From the NCBI GenBank assembly GCA_934725525.1, contig CAKVCG010000072.1:1-8628 (forward strand): DNA of 8,628 nt, given 5' to 3'. The position numbers and the translations under genes were made by a program. Source of the stretch: an uncultured Brachyspira sp. (lineage in GTDB: Bacteria; Spirochaetota; Brachyspiria; Brachyspirales; Brachyspiraceae). Position 1 is the first letter of the stretch, and each line of letters begins with the position of its first letter. Shown piece after piece: positions 5,511 to 8,628 of this stretch. The notes beneath the pieces were generated by a model that saw only the letters and a list, made by a program, of their open reading frames with translations, was not told the DNA's origin and ran no database searches.

Positions 5511-7466
5511 TTATTCTAAATTTTTGTTTATCGTTTCTATTCTATTTTTTATTCTCTCTTCTTCAAAATTAATAAAATTAAAATCTTTATATAAAGAAGA
5601 AATTGATTTTCTATAATATTTCAAAGCTCTCTTCAAATCTTTTTTGTCGTAATAAGCGTCCGCTATATGCAAATAAATTTCCGCTTCGGAATTATCGTCC
5701 ACATATAAAGACGCCTTTAAGAGTTGTTTAAGAGCGTTATCGTAATCTTTTTTCTTATAATAACCGTATCCCAAAGTGTCCAAATAATGAGGAGATTTCG
5801 GCGATATTTGAATCGATTTTTTTGAAAGTTCTATTCCTCTGTCAATATCGATTCCCAAGTAGATTAAAACCCAAGCCATACTGTTTATATTATTTGCGGA
5901 ATTAGTATCCATAGAATAAATAAAATTAACATATTCCATTATTGAATTCGTATTTGTAGTGGACATTGCGGTTATATAAGGAATATTTAATCTATATTCG
6001 TTCGTATTCGATTTATTATTTTTAAAATATATTAAATCTTCGTTCAAAAAATCATTCGCTTTTTCAATTTCGTTTTTATGCAAATTAATATAAGCTCTCA
6101 AATAACTATAAGAATATTTTTCTTTTTCAAATTTATTAACCGCTTGCAAAGCCAAATCGTATTCTTTTATATCAATTGCCGTAATAACAAAAGAAACCAA
6201 TTCGTTTTCTTTTATTTCTTTATTTTTATTATTCAAAGCCAAATATTTTTCAAGCATTTCTTTTGCCATCTTAAAATTATTTTGATTCTGAAATTCTGAC
6301 GCCGCCTGCAAATATAAATTATTAAATTTTTCCGTTTTGTCGTATTCGATTAATTTGTCTATATGATTTGGCAAAGCGTCTATATTTTTAAGCGCTAAAT
6401 AAAAAGATATAATATCCATTTCGGCGTTAATTTTATTTTCCTCGTTTCCCGCTTCATTAACGAGTTTATAATAAGTTTGAATAATATCCAAATCTATTTC
6501 GTTTCTATCCAAATCGGTTTCTATCATATTTAAAGCGTTACTATAACCTTCGTTTTTTGCCGTTCTTATTATAGATAAAATTTTTGGAAAAAATTCGTCT
6601 TCATAATAAAATAATTCTTCGTTATGTTCGTTATATTCGTCAGCCATAAAACTTAAAAATAATGTCAAATCGGAAGTGTCATCGGTAGCCAAACTATTCG
6701 AGTAAGCCTCTTTATAATTTTCCAAAGCCTGATAGCTTTTTACGATTCCATACAAAATATTATATCTATCTACGGGATTCAAATCGTTCATATTTGCCAA
6801 TTTTAATTTATTTAAAGCGCTTTCAAATCTGCTTAAATAAAATTCGCTCATTCCGTAATAATAACTATAATATTCCATATAATTATTGCTTGCGCCTTTG
6901 CTTGGAGAGACTTTCTCAAAATATAAAACCGCTTTCTCAAAATCCCTTTCGCTATAATAAATAAATCCGAACAATATTAAAACATCGTTATTATTATAAT
7001 CTATTTCGTAAGCGTTATTAAGATAATATTTCGCTTTCTCAAAATCTCCGATTAAAAATATATTTCTTTCCGCAGCTCTTGTAAGCAAATAAACATCTTC
7101 GGGGTTATCAGCGATTAATTTGTCGTATATTTCGGAACTTTCTTCATATTCTCCCAAAGCTTCATGAGTTTCCGCCAAAGAAATATAGACTTCGTTATTT
7201 TGAATATATTTTAAAACTTCTTCCAACAATATTTTTGCGCTTTCCAAATCTTTAATAGAATCTTGATTCAATGTTTTTGAAGCCAAAGCTCTTTCTTTAT
7301 GGAATAACGCCAAATTATAAGCGGCTCTCGCTTCCTCTTCGTTTTTTATATATTTAAAATTCATTTTTGTATTATTATCGTTTTGGTTATTTTGAGAGCT
7401 TTCTCCTGCGTAAATAACAAAATAAAAACAAGCGAATATTATAGCGACAATTTTGAAATTTATCAT
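5511..7466 (-). CDS. secreted tetratricopeptide-repeat protein (LbcA-like C-terminal module)
   Basis: The 651-aa protein starts with a signal peptide or anchor (residues 1-20, possible cut after Ala20 in VIYA-G). TPR-like helix pairs are visible at about 93-120, 127-154, 161-188 and 201-224, with degenerate ones in the middle. The C-terminal module is clearest: INSMAWVLIYLGIDIDRGIE (527-546), then YLDTLGYGYYKKKDYDNALK (561-580), then IYLHIADAYYDKKDLKRALK (597-616). This order recalls the TPR proteins encoded beside lolB, such as Pseudomonas LbcA, a lipoprotein adaptor for the CtpA protease. Here no convincing lipobox is present. ATG at 7466 is preferred over TTG at 7478 because GGAG lies directly against that TTG but 12 bases before the ATG. 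It is the first gene of the leftward operon and probably forms a protein-protein scaffold in the periplasm. Confidence 0.82.
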   Translation of the reverse strand: MINFKIVAIIFACFYFVIYAGESSQNNQNDNNTKMNFKYIKNEEEARAAYNLALFHKERALASKTLNQDSIKDLESAKILLEEVLKYIQNNEVYISLAETHEALGEYEESSEIYDKLIADNPEDVYLLTRAAERNIFLIGDFEKAKYYLNNAYEIDYNNNDVLILFGFIYYSERDFEKAVLYFEKVSPSKGASNNYMEYYSYYYGMSEFYLSRFESALNKLKLANMNDLNPVDRYNILYGIVKSYQALENYKEAYSNSLATDDTSDLTLFLSFMADEYNEHNEELFYYEDEFFPKILSIIRTAKNEGYSNALNMIETDLDRNEIDLDIIQTYYKLVNEAGNEENKINAEMDIISFYLALKNIDALPNHIDKLIEYDKTEKFNNLYLQAASEFQNQNNFKMAKEMLEKYLALNNKNKEIKENELVSFVITAIDIKEYDLALQAVNKFEKEKYSYSYLRAYINLHKNEIEKANDFLNEDLIYFKNNKSNTNEYRLNIPYITAMSTTNTNSIMEYVNFIYSMDTNSANNINSMAWVLIYLGIDIDRGIELSKKSIQISPKSPHYLDTLGYGYYKKKDYDNALKQLLKASLYVDDNSEAEIYLHIADAYYDKKDLKRALKYYRKSISSLYKDFNFINFEEERIKNRIETINKNLE

Positions 7467-7497
7467 AAATATAAACAACTCCGATTAAGTTTACATA

Positions 7498-7526
7498 ATT
7501 TTAATATATATTTTTAAATTTTTCAA
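7498..7526 (-). promoter_or_regulatory. promoter of the TPR-lolA-like-rsmG-rsmI-like operon
   Basis: On the minus strand TTGAAA (7526-7521) and TAAAAT (7503-7498) are separated by 17 bases, each matching five of six consensus positions. Transcription would begin near 7491, leaving about 25 bases of leader with GGAG before the ATG at 7466. Confidence 0.55.
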
Positions 7527-7591
7527 CGATTTATAACATATTTTAAAAGCGATTGAATAATTATTTGTAAAACTGTTGACAAAAATTCTAA

Positions 7592-7666
7592 TCTGATGAA
7601 GGCAACAATAAGTCGGTTGATTCAGCTTTTATAACAAGAAATAGCGATACAAGTTATACTTTTATT
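7592..7666 (+). pseudogene. fragment of a YAGxWWG-family lipoprotein gene
   Basis: In the frame beginning at 7592 the sequence reads NKSVDSAFITRNSDTSYTFI (7607-7666). This aligns without gaps to residues 72-91 of the lipoprotein at 25-393 with about 11 of 20 identities. At the DNA level 7631-7667 matches 262-298 at about 30 of 37 positions, in the same frame. There is no start codon, signal peptide or C-terminal part, and a stop codon lies directly upstream (7589-7591). The match ends exactly where the palindromic repeat begins at 7667. It is a remnant of a third gene copy, closer to the left paralogue than to the right one. Confidence 0.75.
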
Positions 7667-7791
7667 TGCCATTGCGAGATTTATTTATAAATCGAAGCAA
7701 TCCAATTTTAATAAAATAAATTTAAAAATTAAATTTATTTTGGATTACTTCGCTCGACAAAATCGGACTTTACTCTGTGGGCTTTTAGCCT
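7667..7791. repeat. interspersed palindromic repeat (copy C)
   Basis: TGCCATTGCGAG (7667-7678) gives the left end. CGAAGCAATCCA (7693-7704) pairs with TGGATTACTTCG (7741-7752) with one mismatch. Within these, a perfect 13-bp A/T inverted repeat (7713-7725 with 7729-7741) closes on a three-base loop. The right part carries CGGACTTTACTCTG (7764-7777), similar to copy B CGGACTTTAGTCTC, and a small GGCT-TTT-AGCC hairpin (7780-7790). The right limit is set by where GH57-like coding similarity starts and is approximate. No transposase or direct repeat was found. Confidence 0.7.
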
Positions 7792-7842
7792 ATTCTCTCT
7801 CGGCGGTTGATAAAAATGTCCATGTAAAATTAAGTATCTCAT
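7792..7842 (-). pseudogene. 5' remnant of a GH57-type glycoside hydrolase gene
   Basis: Read leftward from the ATG at 7842 the first 17 codons give MRYLILHGHFYQPPREN. HGHFYQPPREN is, from memory, the hallmark N-terminus of a bacterial GH57/DUF3536 glycoside hydrolase group (usually followed by PW). After residue 17 the similarity stops: the frame runs into the palindromic repeat and ends at a TAA at 7737-7735, giving only 35 codons where intact members have several hundred. No Shine-Dalgarno sequence is seen. The gene was truncated by deletion or insertion, leaving only its start. Confidence 0.7.
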
Positions 7843-7849
7843 GTTTGAT

Positions 7850-7878
7850 ATTATATTATAAAATTATTTGATTTGCAA
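7850..7878 (-). promoter_or_regulatory. possible relic promoter of the GH57 remnant
   Basis: On the minus strand TTGCAA (7878-7873) and TATAAT (7855-7850) stand 17 bases apart, ending seven bases before the remnant ATG. The leader would be nearly absent, so this may be relic or chance in AT-rich DNA. Nothing else is recognised between 7843 and 7944. Confidence 0.3.
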
Positions 7879-7944
7879 GAACATAGATATACAAAGCGCC
7901 TCGTATAAAAATCAAAAAAATGTATTGTTTTAATAGAGCTTAAA

Positions 7945-7980
7945 TAAAAAAAGACACCGTAATAAAATACGATGCCTTTT
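7945..7980 (-). terminator. rho-independent terminator of the second lipoprotein gene
   Basis: On the minus strand a 12-bp stem (7979-7968 with 7961-7950, two G-U pairs, six-base loop) runs into a T-rich tract at 7952-7945. It lies 28 bases beyond the lipoprotein stop codon. The other side also has T residues, so it may work in both directions. Confidence 0.8.
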
Positions 7981-8007
7981 AATTATTTTATCTATTATTA
8001 ATTTCAA

Positions 8008-8412
8008 TTATTTTTTAGTAATATCTAAAGTTGTTGATTCTCCGTCAAGTCCCATTGTAAATTTCCCTTGAGTATAGCTAGTAAAAATAAAAGTAAAATT
8101 TGCGCTACCGTCAATGTTACTATACGAAGCGGTATAATTCGTGTCGTTAACTCTTGTTACTAAAGACGAAGGAATTATCAGGTCATCACTACCAGTAGCA
8201 TCTCCTTTTAAACTAAAAGAACCGTTAGTATTTATAGTAAATATATTTCTTTCAGAGGCTTCCCCTTGAACTTTTCCCCACCAATTACCCGCATAATAAG
8301 ATAATGTTCTTTCTTCTGCTCCTGTTTTATCCTTATTATCGCAACTTATTAAAAATAAAGCGATTAAAGATAAAATAATTGATAGATAAAAATTTTTTGT
8401 TTGTTCTTTCAT
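8008..8412 (-). CDS. small lipoprotein, YAGxWWG family (paralogue)
   Basis: The 134-aa product is a lipoprotein with a hydrophobic stretch at 8-22 and lipobox LISC, with Cys24 as the lipidated residue. It shares the layout of the protein at 25-393: YAGNWWG (40-46), INTNGSF (60-66), PSSLVTR (81-87), DTNYTASY (90-97) and a terminal DITKK. A loop insertion (about 70-80) makes it 12 residues longer. The domain is probably a small beta structure; no function is known to me. The start has a strong GAAGGAG eight or so bases upstream, a promoter at 8453-8482 and a terminator at 7945-7980, so it is a single-gene unit, divergent from ileS. Confidence 0.85.
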   Translation of the reverse strand: MKEQTKNFYLSIILSLIALFLISCDNKDKTGAEERTLSYYAGNWWGKVQGEASERNIFTINTNGSFSLKGDATGSDDLIIPSSLVTRVNDTNYTASYSNIDGSANFTFIFTSYTQGKFTMGLDGESTTLDITKK

Positions 8413-8442
8413 TTTAGAACTCCTTCTTTTGATATTTATTAA

Positions 8443-8452
8443 TTGTATACAA
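8443..8452. promoter_or_regulatory. perfect 10-bp palindrome TTGTATACAA at a transcription start
   Basis: The palindrome lies directly downstream of the -10 box (8453-8458 on the plus strand) of the leftward lipoprotein promoter and so covers its expected transcription start. It could be an operator half-site pair or chance. Confidence 0.25.
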
Positions 8453-8482
8453 ATTATAACATTTTAAAAAAAAATTTGTAAA
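8453..8482 (-). promoter_or_regulatory. promoter of the second lipoprotein gene
   Basis: On the minus strand TTTACA (8482-8477) and a perfect TATAAT (8458-8453) are separated by 18 bases, the spacer containing a nine-base T run. Transcription would begin near 8446, about 34 bases before the ATG. Confidence 0.6.
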
Positions 8483-8525
8483 GCATTTATTGTAAAAATT
8501 AAAAATATTTATTAATTAAATACGC

Positions 8526-8554
8526 TTGAAAAAATTATATTTATAGTATAGTAT
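8526..8554 (+). promoter_or_regulatory. possible ileS promoter
   Basis: TTGAAA (8526-8531) stands 17 bases before TAGTAT (8549-8554); an overlapping TATAGT (8547-8552) would give a 15-base spacer. The -10 match is weak. It lies about 40 bases before the ileS start, back to back with the lipoprotein promoter. Confidence 0.35.
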
Positions 8555-8595
8555 TGATTATCTTAAAAAATTAAAATTATTAAACGGAGCGAAAA

Positions 8596-8628
8596 ATGGA
8601 TTACAGTTCCACAATAAACTTGCCAAAA
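8596..8628 (+). CDS. ileS: isoleucyl-tRNA synthetase, 5' end only
   Basis: The 11 codons present read MDYSSTINLPK. Isoleucyl-tRNA synthetases commonly begin with a D-Y-x-x-T-x-N-L-P-x-T motif ahead of the FPMR segment, and this matches well. GGAG at 8586-8589 lies six bases upstream of the ATG. The enzyme charges tRNA-Ile in the cytoplasm. The rest of the gene lies beyond the window, so domains cannot be checked. The leader is too short for a T-box. Confidence 0.75.
   Translation, partial: MDYSSTINLPK

Noticed and set aside
7425..7440. Lipobox IFAC with Cys13 in the TPR protein
   Set aside because: The hydrophobic stretch continues beyond the cysteine and only 12 residues precede it, which is too short for a typical lipoprotein signal.
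7466..7478. TTG start at 7478 for the TPR protein
   Set aside because: The GGAG lies immediately against this TTG, leaving no spacing; the ATG at 7466 gives a normal signal peptide start.
7576..7581. Perfect TTGACA box on the plus strand
   Set aside because: No acceptable -10 box lies 15-19 bases downstream, and only a gene remnant follows.
7889..7906. Imperfect 18-base palindrome with GCGC core
   Set aside because: The stem relies on G-U pairs on one strand and A-C mismatches on the other, with no T-run, so neither terminator nor operator is supported.
8555..8595. T-box or other riboswitch leader of ileS
   Set aside because: The gap from the likely promoter to the start codon is only about 35-40 bases, and no T-box consensus or specifier stem is visible.

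Overview
The window is very AT-rich, with A/T-ended codons throughout. It encodes lipoproteins, a periplasmic LolA-like protein and a secreted TPR protein, so the cell has two membranes. The overall look (very low GC, spirochaete-type relaxed lipobox, anaerobe-type redox proteins) suggests a spirochaete, most likely Brachyspira or a close relative. This is an inference, as no rRNA is present to settle it.

Layout from left to right. Positions 25-393 hold a small lipoprotein gene (+) with its own terminator, followed by a fragment of an interspersed palindromic repeat. Positions 545-3344 hold a rightward gene cluster: a promoter, glutathione peroxidase, cutC, azlC, azlD (overlapping azlC) and a C_GCAxxG_C_C family redox protein. 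Positions 3348-3474 hold a full palindromic repeat between convergent transcription units, probably acting as a terminator. Positions 3478-7466 hold a leftward operon. In transcription order it encodes a 651-aa TPR protein, a LolA/LolB-like periplasmic protein, rsmG, and a short RsmI-like methylase, read from a good promoter at 7498-7526. Positions 7592-7842 are a graveyard. A decayed fragment of the same lipoprotein family (+) stops exactly where a third palindromic repeat begins, and on its other side lies the first 17 codons of a GH57-type glycoside hydrolase gene (-). Positions 8008-8412 hold a second intact member of the lipoprotein family (-) with its own promoter and terminator. At 8596 the first 11 codons of ileS begin and run off the window.

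Most of the genes are ordinary housekeeping or accessory functions: peroxide defence, CutC, branched-chain amino acid export, 16S rRNA methylation and isoleucyl-tRNA synthesis. The TPR plus LolA-like pair resembles the TPR/LolB neighbour pairs of other diderm bacteria and may work in outer-membrane lipoprotein handling. No CRISPR array, phage, transposase, rRNA or tRNA gene was seen. The least ordinary material is the unknown lipoprotein family, the palindromic repeats that accompany it, and the two gene remnants that abut one repeat copy. I do not see strong evidence for a complete new system.
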